A stretch of 64,000 nucleotides of DNA from Telmatactis stephensoni (GCA_029948255.1 JALIZF010001783.1:620001-684000), one strand, 5' to 3'; positions 23,501-34,737 are shown, counted from the first letter of the stretch. The notes: generated by a model from the letters alone, not told the origin. Numbers and translations are program-made.

Positions 23501-25096
23501 TAATCTGTCATACAGATCGGTTTTGAGTAAAAACAGCGTGTTTAGAATTTAAAACAAAGTCAGTCTGCATTTTATCCCCGTGGACCCCCCTAAAGTATAA
23601 AATGCAGACTGGCCTTGAATTGAAACTGGCTAGAGTTGTGAAAATTGTGATGCTTTTTCACTTCATTATGTGTTTTACTCCAGAACAGGTCGGCTTTCCG
23701 TTTCTGTAATACCAGCGCGAATAAAACGTAAAACGAGGTCAGTCTGCATTTTATCCCCGGGGACCCCCCTAAAGTATAAAATGCAGACCAGCCTTGAAAC
23801 TGGCTAAATTTGTAAAATTGCGACTTTTTTACCTTCATTGTGTGTTAATCTGTCATACAGATCGGTTTTGAGTAAAAACAGCGTGTTTAGAATTTAAAAC
23901 GAAGTCAGTCTGCATTTTATCCCCGTGGACCCCCCTAAAGTATAAAATGCAGACTGGCCTTGAATTGAAACTGGCTAAAGTTGTGAAAATTGTGATGCTT
24001 TTTCACTTCATTATGTGTTTTACTCCAGAACAGGTCGGCTTTCCGTTTCTGTAATACCAGCGCGAATAAAACGTAAAACGAGGTCAGTCCGGCTGCATTT
24101 TATCCCCGGGGACCCCCCTAAAGTATAAAATGCAGACCGGTTGTTCAGCATGCGTGCCTGTAAAATATATTTATGTGTTTGATTTTATCAGTCTGCATTT
24201 TATCGGTCTGCATTTTGTTGGTCTGCATTTTATCAGTCTGCATTTTCCAGTCTGCATTTTATACCTGCCGGAAATTATATCATATATGACCTCAGTGTGT
24301 TTTTTAATCATTTTTGAATTTGTTATATTTATTAATATTGTTTTTTAGTTTTTAATTTACAAGAGAGGGCCCAGCTGTGTAAGATTAGCTAGGCTAATTA
24401 CTGGTGTATTTTATGAATATCTTTTCAACCTTTTTTAAATGAATTAGTTCATTATATATGATCCACATCATCATCATCATCATTATTAATAGTAGTAGTA
24501 GTAAATTTGAATGCTCATCTACTATCTATCAAGGGAATATAATTTTAATAATTATTATTGATTTTAAGAATCAATTATTTTATGAAATACATGTACATTC
24601 TCATCTTTTTAGAAAAGTGTCAAGGCCTCTCAAATGAGGATAAATACCGTCTAGCTGGTGAGACTTGGAAATCACTGACTCCTGACGAACAAAGTAAATT
24701 TTCAATGTTGTCCAAGCAGCACAAATTTCCCAGTCTTGACCAATTAAGTGACCAGCAGAGAAAGAAACTTATAAATGACCACAAGAAACAAATGTTGGAA
24801 CAGGTATATAATATACAGTCATGTAAAAAGCCAGTATCATTAGAGAGACATCCAATAACATGATTGAATCATGGTTAGTCTGCCAGTAATATTCTTATTT
24901 CTAATTAATGGGCATGTTTTACACACTATAGGCTTACTTCTTGGAAGATCTTGGCTGTGAGACCTCCATTCTCTTTCTTGGAGACACATCCTCATCAAGT
25001 GGGGTGGATATGGGTGGATCTAATCAAGGAACTTTCTTTCTGAGGTCCAACCCCAGCATTTGCATAAAATTCGCTCAACATTTCTGTAAGTATTGA
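14581..25096 (+). CDS. Homeodomain-like plus HMG-box-like DNA-binding protein carried by the giant transposon
   Basis: Four exons join in phase: 14581-14745, 14840-14993, 24613-24803, 24932-25096 (stop TGA), coding for 224 residues. Residues ~10-70 look like a homeodomain, with DIQKKILVRFFEEQG, then TEERVM and, across the first splice, KWISNEKARRKR, which fits the third (recognition) helix. Residues ~90-145 look like an HMG box, with RRGPSAYNMFCSDF, then after the 9.6-kb intron GLSNEDKYRLAGETWKSL and TPDEQSKF. A further ~70 residues (LEDLGCETSILFLGD) are unknown. It begins 313 bp inside the left terminal repeat and ends 49 bp from the transposase stop codon. A nuclear DNA-binding helper of transposition or an expression regulator is plausible; I do not know a named relative. 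An unspliced reading of exon 1 would stop at 14775. Confidence 0.78.
15363..15472 (-). repeat. 110-bp LTR (downstream copy of the Gypsy element)
   Basis: Matches 21291-21400 at all 110 positions, which implies a recent insertion or recent conversion. Very short for an LTR. Confidence 0.9.
15698..17097. mobile_element. Inverted-repeat insertion inside the Gypsy element (CCGAGTT-rich arms)
   Basis: Arms at 15698-15765 and 17030-17097 pair, starting GGGAATCTCATTTCTCCGAG, and carry repeated GTCCGAGTTGGA words. The interior (~1.25 kb) has ATT-type simple repeats, an (AATG)n tract and no gene. It interrupts the end of the integrase frame. The flanks show no duplication, and part of the integrase tail is missing, so a deletion accompanied or followed insertion. 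Confidence 0.75.
16195..16275. repeat. (AATG)n microsatellite
   Basis: Runs of AATGAATG and AATAAATG units over about 80 bp inside the inverted-repeat insertion. Confidence 0.85.
17098..18223 (-). pseudogene. Gypsy integrase (3' part of pol)
   Basis: About 370 codons remain open. The zinc-binding HHCC region is visible (HQSHQGIEKTKQL then CSVCLQH). The catalytic core has the first Asp in VATDLFNW, the second in LVSDNGPQYS and the Glu in GGLHEKTVQ. The end after VVMKKEPQSPWQPAIVVGG runs into the nested insertion at 17097. The upstream end is a deletion junction with RT near 18223. Confidence 0.88.
18224..18605 (-). pseudogene. Gypsy reverse transcriptase, N-terminal part only
   Basis: It shows the start of RT (RKIPAMLRDRVKDELEGM, LRICIDPRDLNKAV, and FSHLDAQNGFWQIPL with the first catalytic Asp) and stops at NTPFGRYRY. 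The YxDD box, the connection and RNase H are missing, and the sequence passes directly into the region just before integrase. About 1 kb was deleted. Confidence 0.88.
18615..19923. mobile_element. 1.3-kb inverted-repeat element with a 9-bp target duplication (MULE-like)
   Basis: Ends GAGTTTGACTAA at 18615 and its complement at 19923 continue into arms of ~150 bp full of GTCGTGCGTCGTGGG words. CTCAGATAT is duplicated exactly at 18606-18614 and 19924-19932. A 9-bp duplication with long arms suits Mutator-like elements. Joining the Gypsy halves over one duplication copy gives an uninterrupted pol frame, proving the insertion is exact. No transposase inside. Confidence 0.88.
19933..21228 (-). CDS. 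Gypsy gag and protease
   Basis: Starts with ATG at 21228, ~60 bp from the LTR. The gag part (MASNIQWAAPKEMSFEG, a retrotransposon gag domain over residues ~20-190) is followed by two Cys-His clusters, CGNCGGTHKPRSCPAYGRAC and CNKCSKLGHFAKYC. The aspartic protease follows, with KLDTGAETSIL near residue 315. Translation once continued into RT but now stops a few codons into the nested 1.3-kb insertion (stop at 19912). Confidence 0.9.
21291..21400 (-). repeat. 110-bp LTR (upstream copy of the Gypsy element)
   Basis: Identical to the copy at 15363-15472. It precedes the primer-binding-like site and gag. Confidence 0.9.
21791..24269. mobile_element. 2.5-kb foldback element with a 12-bp duplication
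   Basis: Ends GGCAGGTATAAAATGCAGAC and its complement are flanked by the exact 12-mer GGAAATTATATC (21779-21790 and 24270-24281). The arms are modular: short AAATGCAGACTGAT units, then ~190-bp modules separated by a palindromic TTTAGGGGGGTCC...GGGGATAAAATGCAGAC block. The left arm has ~2 modules and the right ~4. Open frames (21909, 23590, 24130) are copies of the module and not genes. It lies in intron 3 of the homeodomain-HMG gene. Confidence 0.9.
22474..22715. mobile_element. MITE with TTA target duplication (PIF/Harbinger-like)
   Basis: Inverted ends GGCCTTGTCCACACTAATGC at 22474 and GCATTAGTGTGTGGACAAGGCC at 22715 are flanked by TTA on both sides. Nested in the loop of the foldback element. 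Confidence 0.8.
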
Positions 25097-26598
25097 AATA
25101 TGTTTCAATGGACCATTTCAGCTTTGCTGTTTGTTTTCCCATTTCTTACCATGTGATGTTACTCTTGGAATACAATTCTTTCAGAGAGTGGAGATCAATT
25201 AACCTTCGCTTTAAGGATGATGGTAGTACAGACGGTGAGAAATCTTGATCTTGGCGAAGTATCGCTGTATATAGCTGGCAAGATGGATCTTTGGCATCAT
25301 CGAATGTAATTTCTGGCTCAGCACCACTACTTGGAAGAAGTGCATTCGCTTTCGCCAGAATCTTCTTTAGTGACGCTGTAGCTTTTTCGATCATCTTGCT
25401 CAGCTTCTTTGCAATTGCTTGGCCGTCTGCATTGAGAAATATACCGATTAATATTATTAAGTTAAGGTGCGGTAATACGACAGTTGTTACGGCAAATTAT
25501 CTGAAAAAAGAAAACAAGACAACCCAATGTAGATAGTCAGGATACAAAGAAAGAAAGACCACAAGAACGAAAAAATGACAACGAAGAAAGGAAGAAAAAA
25601 GATTTAAGCGAAAGACAGGGAAATGAAAGGGTAGACAACAACAACAACAACAACAACAAACCCGTCACATCCTGATTTACCCGCGTATTTCTTCTTCATT
25701 TCCAAAAGGAAAGTTCTTTCAGAGGCTATAGTGTGCAATTGAGCCAGACACTGTTGCCGTCTTTTCGTACAGAGTTGATGCTTGCTAACTTGAAACTGCT
25801 GACTGCTCAGAGACCAGCGCTTTCGAACTCCGTTCGCTTTTTCTATTTGTTTCAACGTTCTTTCAATCCTGCGTCAAAATTATACAAAGTTTTGACTAAA
25901 ACTATAAAAATGCAAGCATTGTTGTATAAATCAAACCATACTTGTCTGACTGCTTACGGGACTGCTTCTGAGAGTCACCATCAGCAACCATTTCATTCCT
26001 GTAATGTAATCCAAAAAAAGTAAAAAAGATAAACATGTGAATTTTTCAAGCCAAATGCAGTCATTCACAAACCTCAACATGCTATGCTGCAAAAGGAGAT
26101 CGGCATATCGTTCGTCCCAAGTCATTTTAAGCTCTGAACAATAATGTATATGCTAATAAGTGTTTTATTGCTGTTAGGGTTAACTAGTTTTGTTAAGTTC
26201 TTGTGACGCGTGCATTGTGTACAAACCTGCTTTGTTAAAACGCAGTTCTTGTAGTTCCTGAGACATTATCTCATCCATGGCAGAATTACTGTAAACAACT
26301 ACAAACAAACCGATGATTAATGTAGGTAGCACCTACGCGAAGTGAACTATCAACCAAAGGTAAATCAAAAGACATATTTATACGCTTCACATGCAAACAA
26401 AGCCATTGATGAAAATTTTAAGATGTCGATAAATGTAACACTAGCTATCAAGAGACCATAATATTAGCGTGAGCATTATGGTCTCTTTGCACTATACATT
26501 TGTAAAACCGGCACATCACACCACAACATATCAGATCACATTACATCAAATCACATCCCAATATATAAACCTGTACCTATTGGCTTTTTATCAAGTGA

Positions 26599-26857
26599 CC
26601 ATAATACTAAGAGACAAAACCTGGTATTGATGATTGCGTGATGTGCTTGGCATTTAAGGTTATTTTTAGTAACAGGAGGTTGATGCGATCTTGCGCACAA
26701 AAAATGAAATTTGATTGCAGAAGCAATAACTGTTTGTATCGTATCGGCGCGAGATCGTTTGCAGCAGTGTTTGAGCGTCTTGCGCGCAGGATATGCCGTC
26801 AACTTCCTGTTATCAATAATCTTAAGCGCAAAGCACATCGCTCTCTTAGTACTATGG
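26599..26857. mobile_element. MITE with CCATARTACTAAGAGA ends
   Basis: Inverted ends at 26599 and 26857 (CCATAATACTAAGAGA versus CCATAGTACTAAGAGA) enclose ~260 bp in a transposase intron. The frames across it (26551-26938, both strands) are by-products. Confidence 0.6.
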
Positions 26858-27059
26858 TCTATTGCTTTATGTGCAACTAAATGTGAAGCGGCCTACGTAT
26901 TTTTTTCAGATGTCAGAACTCTGACCGTCCAAACATAAGAATACACTTCTTTCAAAATACGCTATCAGAGATCTGCATGAATCAGACATAAGAAACCGAG
27001 TTACGAGTAGCAACGTTTGAGATATACAAACGTGCATGATTCAGTTTGAATCAACGTTA

Positions 27060-27215
27060 GCAATTTTTGAAAGTATTGTCAGCAATCTATGCTGTAATCT
27101 GTCGGTAATCTCATAATTACATGTTGGTGGTAGTGACTTAATTATTTCCTGGAGCTCTTTTGACGTTTTTTCCTTTAGATCCAAAGCGCGGGTTAGTTTC
27201 CCCTTTAGAATTGCA
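27060..27215 (-). other. Possible additional transposase exon (uncertain)
   Basis: Open frame after an acceptor-like TTTAAAG: GAILKGKLTRALDLKEKTSK then ELQEIIKSLPPTC. It is lysine- and glutamate-rich and coding-like, but no donor gives the phase required by the next exon (26288). It may be a remnant of the lost region. Confidence 0.25.
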
Positions 27216-27612
27216 CCTTTAAATAAGAAAGAATGGGGTAAAAAATTATACTGCGTAGAGGCAGAGGTAAGTGCTATTAGCATGCAGAACGTTCTCCTGT
27301 AGATTTAGAAAGCCGTCAACGATGACGTGCGTCTAGTTACTTACATCCCCATAGATCTCGAAAAAGTAATTAAAAAAAAAACGTTTAATTAATCTATGAC
27401 CAACTACCATGCCAACGTCTTGGCACGGATATCCAAAATATTACGACTCTATGATAATTAATGGTTTGGATTAGAATTAGTTCTCCCTAGCTCTTGGGAA
27501 TATTTGGCGCACTCCCAGCTAGTATCATAAATTCAGCTCAAGTGTATGCTATATCAAGCGTATATTTTCTTTCCTTGCTTATTTTTTGTTTGGTTTTGTT
27601 TTGATTACAACT

Positions 27613-27960
27613 CCCGAGGGGAGACTCCATCCGGTACGCCCGTCGGAAATTTTAAGAAGGGCGTGGCTGGACGATTTTTAACCCCTAAGAGATACCACAA
27701 AAAATAAATAAACGTTTTTAAATGTTTCTCTGTGTATTATTCTGAGTATCATATTAAAGCTCTTAAACCCCTTATGCGCAATTATAAAATATGAAAAGCG
27801 ATGGGCTCTTTTGACACCCTAAATGAAAAATACCAGGAAATGGTAAACTCTAAACTTCAATTTTAACACCCTCAAAGATACCAAATCGTTGATTTTTACA
27901 CCTAAGACATACGACGAGCATACCTGATCCTTTCATGTACAATGGAGTCTCCCACCCGGG
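27613..27960. mobile_element. 350-bp inverted-repeat element with GGGAGACTCCAT ends
   Basis: CCCGAGGGGAGACTCCAT at 27613 is matched by the complement of CCCGGGTGGGAGACTCCAT ending at 27960. It ends 26 bp from the donor of transposase exon 10, at the place where the third catalytic exon would be expected to follow. Confidence 0.65.
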
Positions 27961-28488
27961 CAACCAAGACTAATGAATAAACCTACTTGACAAGCTGCCT
28001 TATGCCCATAACAGTGGAAAATAGGAATGGCTAAAGGAATTTCAGCCAAATCCTTCAAAGATGGGTGGTTCTGTGAGAAGATTAAAGAAATTAATGGGAT
28101 GTAATCACTGCCATTACGTCTTTGTAAATTTCTCAAAATAATAAAGAATAGAAGTCCGGCTGCTTATATATACAAGTGCAACATATTTATTGTGGTGTTT
28201 TTATATTTGGTTTTATCAAACATCTTGACACTTACCTCGATATGTGAGGAAAGAATACAAGCTATGTCATACATTATTATCACAGAAATGTCTTTTTTCC
28301 ACTTGACAAGCTCCAGAATCCGCTTGCATTCATAAATGGAATATGAAATTCTGAAATATTGAATGTAATGGTCATAATGTTTAGAGTTTATGTGTCTGAA
28401 TATTAGAAATACGAAAGCATGTGTAGTGCTGCAATCGTGGGCTTTACTGAAAGGCCCTGGCCAAAACATCCCCCTTGCTACCCGTGAT

Positions 28489-28555
28489 GTTTACAGTAAT
28501 TCTGCCATGGATGAGATAATGTCTCAGGATCGAACTACAAGAACTGCTACAAAAA
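28489..28555 (+). pseudogene. Inverted partial duplicate of a transposase exon
   Basis: The plus strand here repeats the acceptor and ~50 bp of the minus-strand exon 26288-26227 (TAATTCTGCCATGGATGAGA and following), with a three-base insertion. It lies in the intron between exons 28776-28631 and 28350-28236. Confidence 0.7.
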
Positions 28556-31500
28556 TTTGATATGATTGTATCATTACATTTTCAGTAGGATTTCCGTTTT
28601 TTAGATAATAAAAATTAAATTTGATTGTACCTTTCTCCATGCTTGATATTCAAAAATCCCTTTGGAAAATCGTGCCTGCACACCCTTCCAAAAAGAGCTT
28701 TCTCATCAAGCAGTTTATTTTTGCCTTTGGAGCGAAGGGAACTGGACACTTCTCCAGCATGAAACCTGCTGCATTCCTAAGGGTAAAAAATAATAATTTT
28801 CAGCACAGATATTAAGTTGAAAAACTAATGTCATTAATTATACCTAAGGTTATATAAGCAGAGGCCTGGGAGATGGGTTCAGAAATAAAGGAGCTTCTGG
28901 GGTATGTGATTCCCTGCCCTATGATGTCCTCTGCAATATCCCTGTTGACAGTGGGACATGCATCAAAACCTGAGAAGGGGGCAGTTTTCTTGCGAGCCTT
29001 TCAACATGACAAAAATACGTATAGCTCCAAAACTCACTCTATAGATCTATTTAAAACCTTAAAGTGATCATGTAATATATCATATATGGCATCTGATCAT
29101 TCAGAAGATTGGCTCAAGCCCAAAATTTTAGGGGGGAGGGGGCTCCCCTTGCCCTCCTTGCTACATACTAGCTACCTTTAAACCTCTAGCTTGTACCAAG
29201 AGTATTTATGATATCCTTTAATAATCTTTTTTCAAAGGTTAATGTCAGTATTGCTGTCATCTTAATTATATAATTTGATGCATTTGAATACCTGCACCTC
29301 ACTTGAACTAGCATCTGTAGACTTGCCAGTAGTAGGATATGTGTCAACAAAGTTGTCCACATCATTCTGGTCTGCAAAAAATGCATTCTTGTGCCTTGAA
29401 TCCCCAAATCCACTACCTTTAGCCTTCTTTCTACACAGACCAAAACAGGCATCCATGCTTTCAATTAAAACTCCATTATCCTTAAAGTACATAATATATA
29501 ATTAGATGACAATTAAGCTATCATAAATCTGAATTAAAGCCCTAGCTAACTAGTCAGAATATGTGTAACTGCACCCCCACATGTCAGAATATGTGTAACT
29601 GCCCCCCTCTTACACATGTACCGGCCACCAAATATTAAATGCTTTAACTGGAGTTGTGTACAGCTAGGTACGTGAATGAGTGCATGGAGCCACAGGGTAA
29701 ATTATTATTGCAACATATTATCCTCCCTCACTTTTACTGGTCCACATAATAGATATGTTAATTATGAAATTATAGTGATACAAGTGGTAGTAATTAGTCC
29801 ACAAATCTATAAACTAATTCAATGACTTTAATTGGTGATATATTTTCAGCTTTATTAATATTATGAAAATTAATATGATATACATGATGATTTATTTTGT
29901 ATTTTAAAATCTAGAAAGTGACGTTTAAGGAGCCTGCAGACCTGCAGCTTCCCCAACCTCCACCCATGCAATTAGGTAATTCTTAATAGATGGACATACA
30001 ATTAGATGATATTAGCTATCCTAGCTATATATTGATAAATAATTAGATGTCATTTTGATACACCCATAATTGATTTGATATATGCATGCATATATAGCTG
30101 CTGTCAGCTAGCTAGATAGGAGGAATGGCTGAAAATGCATAAATGACATTTTGTTAGCTGCATGCAGTACGTAATATGTCATAATTTATGCATCTAATAA
30201 AGAAATATTACAAACATATACAATTCAACACCTACTTGTGGGCAAAGTGGGCACCAGGTGCCATCATAAAATCTTTGATCAAAACTTGTAAGGCTATTCA
30301 CTTCATGATGAAAAAACCTAGTAATTATATGCAGTGACAAAATAAAACTCAGTTAATATATACGTATATAATTATTTAAAAAATGATGCATGCATGGCCA
30401 GCTTTAACTATAATTAAGAGAAAATAATTAAGAGACTATTTCAATTAATACAGTAGAGTACTTGCTTGCATTAAACCTGTGAACTATACAAGAAGTCATT
30501 AATGCATGAAATTATACCCTAACCCTGACCCTTAAATTGTTTTCTGTTAATTGTTTAATTATAATAGTGATTTGTTTCATGGGATTATTAAGTGCCAGCA
30601 CTCTATATATACAAACACTAAAATTGACAATCGCTGGGAATTGCTTCACTGACACATAAATGCAGGATGAAATTAATACCTGTACTCCTCAAAACAGCCG
30701 GAATTCAATATGGAATAAACTGATGCAATCTGAAATTTAATGTAGAACAATTTTCAAAAAGCTCTTAATTTCATGTTGAAAGTGAACTCGTTCAACATTA
30801 CCATGTCATTAAGTATGAAGGAAATGGGCAAATTAGTACAATTATCCACATTTTCCCTGTGTACTATATACCTCCTAACTGCCTAGCTAGCTATATTACT
30901 CAAGCTTATAGCTATGTTAAGTCTAGGTTGGTTTATTGACATTATCAATTATATATGTTATTTCATGCTAATTATGCTTATATTTAAATGACATACCAAT
31001 TTAGGCATCAGTTTATGTCTTGTAAACTCAAGTGCTTCTATCATTTCATTCAGAGACACTTTGCAGTGGATAAACATGACTCGAACCAATTCCTATTAGA
31101 TCCAGTTGAAAGGCACATGTTGGTTTTTCCAGGTGAGCCTGGCCATAAACCATACCTGTCAGTTCAGTCAAATAAAATAATGCATACATGGATTTAATTA
31201 AAGCTCCTTAATAAATGAATTAATTATAATAATAAGGAAATGGATCAGATGCCATTAATTCAGTATAATAACTAGAAATGAACCTAGCATTATTAAAAAG
31301 AAAGAAATATCTTAGTCATTTTGTGTGTCAATAAATAAACCACCTATCAACACTGTCTTATATAATACTCAGCAGCATACATGCAATAATTGCAGTGAGG
31401 GCATGAATATTAATGTAGTCTACATATATATACAGTTCATTTACTAACCTAAGTAATGTCACAGCAAATTTTTCACAGGCACATATCTCCAATTGCTTGA

Positions 31501-32386
31501 AATGATGATTCCCTGTGTGAAAACAGTAATTAAAAACAAATATTAATTGTTTAATGTTGTACATTTCATGCACATTAAATTTCATGTGTACAAATACACT
31601 GATTAAATTCCAAAATTTCCCTTTAATTCGCAGTAGAGTACCTTGGATGTCAACGACAGTTATTTCCCTAATTTCCTTGGAGGCACGGCAGTTTGGGTTA
31701 TGATACTGGATTTTCATTATGTTGCTGCTATGCAGCATTACTAAGGGTACAAATGTTCCCTCCTACGATCGAGAAAAAAATATGATGAGGAGGAATGAGA
31801 CAAAATACCATGTTGGCAGGCAGATTAACGATGACTTATAATTACCTTCCAGACTTCAGGCGTATGAAAGTGGCTTATTTTTGAGTGCAGCTCCAAACAA
31901 CACAGCGAGGAAAAGAAGGTCTGAGGGCCGCACTGGCAACATCGAGACTCTGCTTGGTTCTTGTTGCAAATGCAACAGATAGCACCTTGGGGAAGGACGG
32001 ATTCCTCAATAAACGCCGACACCAACTTGGTCCGAATAGCAGTCCAGTTGTTCGCTGAGGATATTTTTCGCCTCTCATAATCGCTGGTAGAGCTTTGTGA
32101 GTTTGATGGCTGGCATTGTACCTCAGGCAATTCGTCGTGAATGACACTAGCTCCTGTTGCCTGCAGTGAGTTGCTTGTTGTTCTATTTACCGTCACAGGA
32201 ACAGCAACGCTTCGTTTTGTGGACCTCGAATGCACTCTTGTCGTCAACTTTGCCGGTCTAAAACGTTTCATTTAGAAAACAAATCGATATACTTCGATTT
32301 CCCGATCGATAAAAAAAACTATGAGTTCGGGTGTTGTTCGAAATTTTTAAAAAGAAAGTCAATTTTTATACGATCCGACTCAGTCT

Positions 32387-32705
32387 TAGATCTAGCGACC
32401 ATCAATTACTTTAAAAGAGTAACGTTGTGCAACTTTTGTGCAATGTGCGACTTTCAGACGTCATTTATTTAGGTAACATTACTAGTTATTTCACAATGAT
32501 TGATACATCAGTCCTTCAGGTTACTGAGAAAAACCCTCAACATCGTACGTCGAAAGCTTATGAGGACTGTGATTGGTCAATAATAAATCGAGAGGCCAGG
32601 TTTCCTAGTGAGATTGTTGCGATGACAATCTAAAGCCGCTTATAGCAATTTCCTAAATTTAGGAAAGTACGCTTGAAGCGTTTTAGGAAAGGTGAGAAGG
32701 TGAGT
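32387..32705. repeat. Right terminal inverted repeat of the giant transposon
   Basis: Counterpart of 13942-14268. It faces the transposase start codon (32271, minus strand) and probably holds its promoter (inference). Confidence 0.9.
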
Positions 32706-32712
32706 GTTGTAC
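32706..32712. repeat. Target-site duplication GTTGTAC (right copy)
   Basis: Matches 13935-13941. Confidence 0.8.
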
Positions 32713-32960
32713 AGCACTTTCCATTAACTTTGAGATCACTGAAGAACAGAGATAGGTGGTCGATAATTATTTTTGTCGCTCTTCTTTCCTGATCTAAATA
32801 TTGGGGCAACTTTCGCTTCTTTCCAATCTGCGGGGATCTTATTACTTGTTGAAAAACATAAGTTCAGAAGATGAGCAGTAGGCTTATCAATCATATCATT
32901 CTCGTGGCCATCGATTTTTAGGACAAGTGCAGCAGGACTATTATGTTTGGAGTTATTTTA
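32713..32960 (-). pseudogene. Non-LTR reverse transcriptase fragment, right of the giant transposon
   Basis: The minus strand reads IPADWKEAKVAPIFRSGKKS then DKNNYRP, the conserved start of a non-LTR RT domain, with small frameshifts before the junction. The continuation is at 13901-13934, on the other side of the 18.8-kb insertion. Confidence 0.8.
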
Positions 32961-33852
32961 GCTTCAAGCAATCATTTTGCAGTCCACACAGCAATTTCTC
33001 GTATTACCAACCATCGTAATTCTTCCGAAATTATCCAGTCGAAGTCCCGTAATTTAAATCTTTAAACATTGGCAAGCAACTCCCTTAGAATCTTTGCTCC
33101 TCACTAAAAGCCGCGTAGTGTTTTGGAATTGGTCCCAGAGAAAGTACTTGTCACATTCACCTTTTGCATTCTGTACACCGTACAATATCTCAGCTGCACC
33201 AAAGAAATCTTCCCAAGCATCGCCTACTCCCGATTCTACTATGAATTTAACAATTCGGACGGGTTTTTGAAATCTAATTTGTAAATAATCACCCGGCTTG
33301 ATTCCTTTGCCCCAAAATATTTTAGGCATCTTTTTTTTTTGTAGATGTCCTGATTGTTCAAATTCTTGTGGCTTTGCATCGATGTGGTGGCTATTGCATC
33401 ATTTGTAAGATTATCACCGTTGTTGTAAATACCACTGTTAGAAAATATCATTCCTTCCAAGTGCACAAGTTTCCGTGTCTGTCCATCAAGAGACGAGAAT
33501 TTACCCACATGAAGAAAAAGAGGTGGATTCATTACTGCCCACTTTGGATTTCCACAGAGAAAGATATTATTAAAATGTCGGTTTAGAATGCCAACGGGTA
33601 ATACCCAGAAAAATATCTTGACAAATTTAGCTAAAGCATCCAAATCAGAAGTACGATACATTTTACCTATAAACCCTCTGTCACTAAGCTCTAGCATAAA
33701 AAAATAACTGTTTATTTAAGTGTCCGAGTCTTCTAGCGCTTGCGCACTAATTGGGGGACACTGTACTCTCACACACACTACCTCTACATTAAGTATTTTG
33801 CAAATAATCACTCGACTCACTTGTTGATTTTTGCTGATGGAGAAAAAAACGG

Positions 33853-34737
<885 letters not shown>

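Larger units (their letters stand above)
25146..32271 (-). pseudogene. KDZ transposase gene of the giant transposon (frameshifted, probably missing one catalytic exon)
   Basis: Exons in phase on the minus strand: 32271-31846, 31762-31642, 31512-31449, 31155-30997, 30729-30680, 30317-30236, 29480-29292, 28776-28631, 28350-28236, 28070-27987, then 26288-26227, 26133-26073, 25998-25942, 25868-25681, 25426-25146 (stop TAA). Landmarks are the Cys cluster CCICNKNQAESRCCQCG, REITVVDIQ then CACEKFAVTLLR, GTWCPLCP, ESMDACFGLCRKK (first catalytic Asp), VCRHDFPKGFLNIKHGER, VIIMYDIACILSSHIE and PIFHCYGHKAACQ. The C-terminal coiled segment KLSKMIEKATASLKKILAKA follows. Defects: one base is missing in exon 4 near 31079, and no exon with the expected DGE...W third catalytic motif was found between 26289 and 27986. 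The gene starts 116 bp from the right terminal repeat. Confidence 0.88.
13942..32705. mobile_element. Giant KDZ-class DNA transposon (~18.8 kb) with two convergent genes
   Basis: The ends are ~320-bp inverted repeats (13942-14268 and 32387-32705), nearly identical, with outermost words ACCCTTCTCACC and its counterpart. They are flanked by GTTGTAC duplications. The element carries a KDZ transposase gene on the minus strand, starting 116 bp inside the right repeat, and a homeodomain-HMG gene on the plus strand, starting 313 bp inside the left repeat. Removing the element restores the frame of a non-LTR RT fragment, which independently proves the boundaries. About half the length is later insertions into intron 3 of the plus-strand gene (Gypsy 15363-21400, foldback 21791-24269). 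Zisupton elements of fish are described with short duplications of about 8 bp (from memory); the 7-bp match here is close. Confidence 0.9.

Noticed and set aside
23590..24348. Several 70-85-codon frames shared with 21.8-22.1 kb
   Set aside because: They are copies of the foldback module (IYVFDFISLHF-type repeats), with no start context or splice partners.
28873..29067. Open frame on plus strand and FSGFDACPTVNRD on the minus strand in a transposase intron
   Set aside because: Coding-like, but neither strand fits the phase or motif order of the transposase, and I recognise no family.
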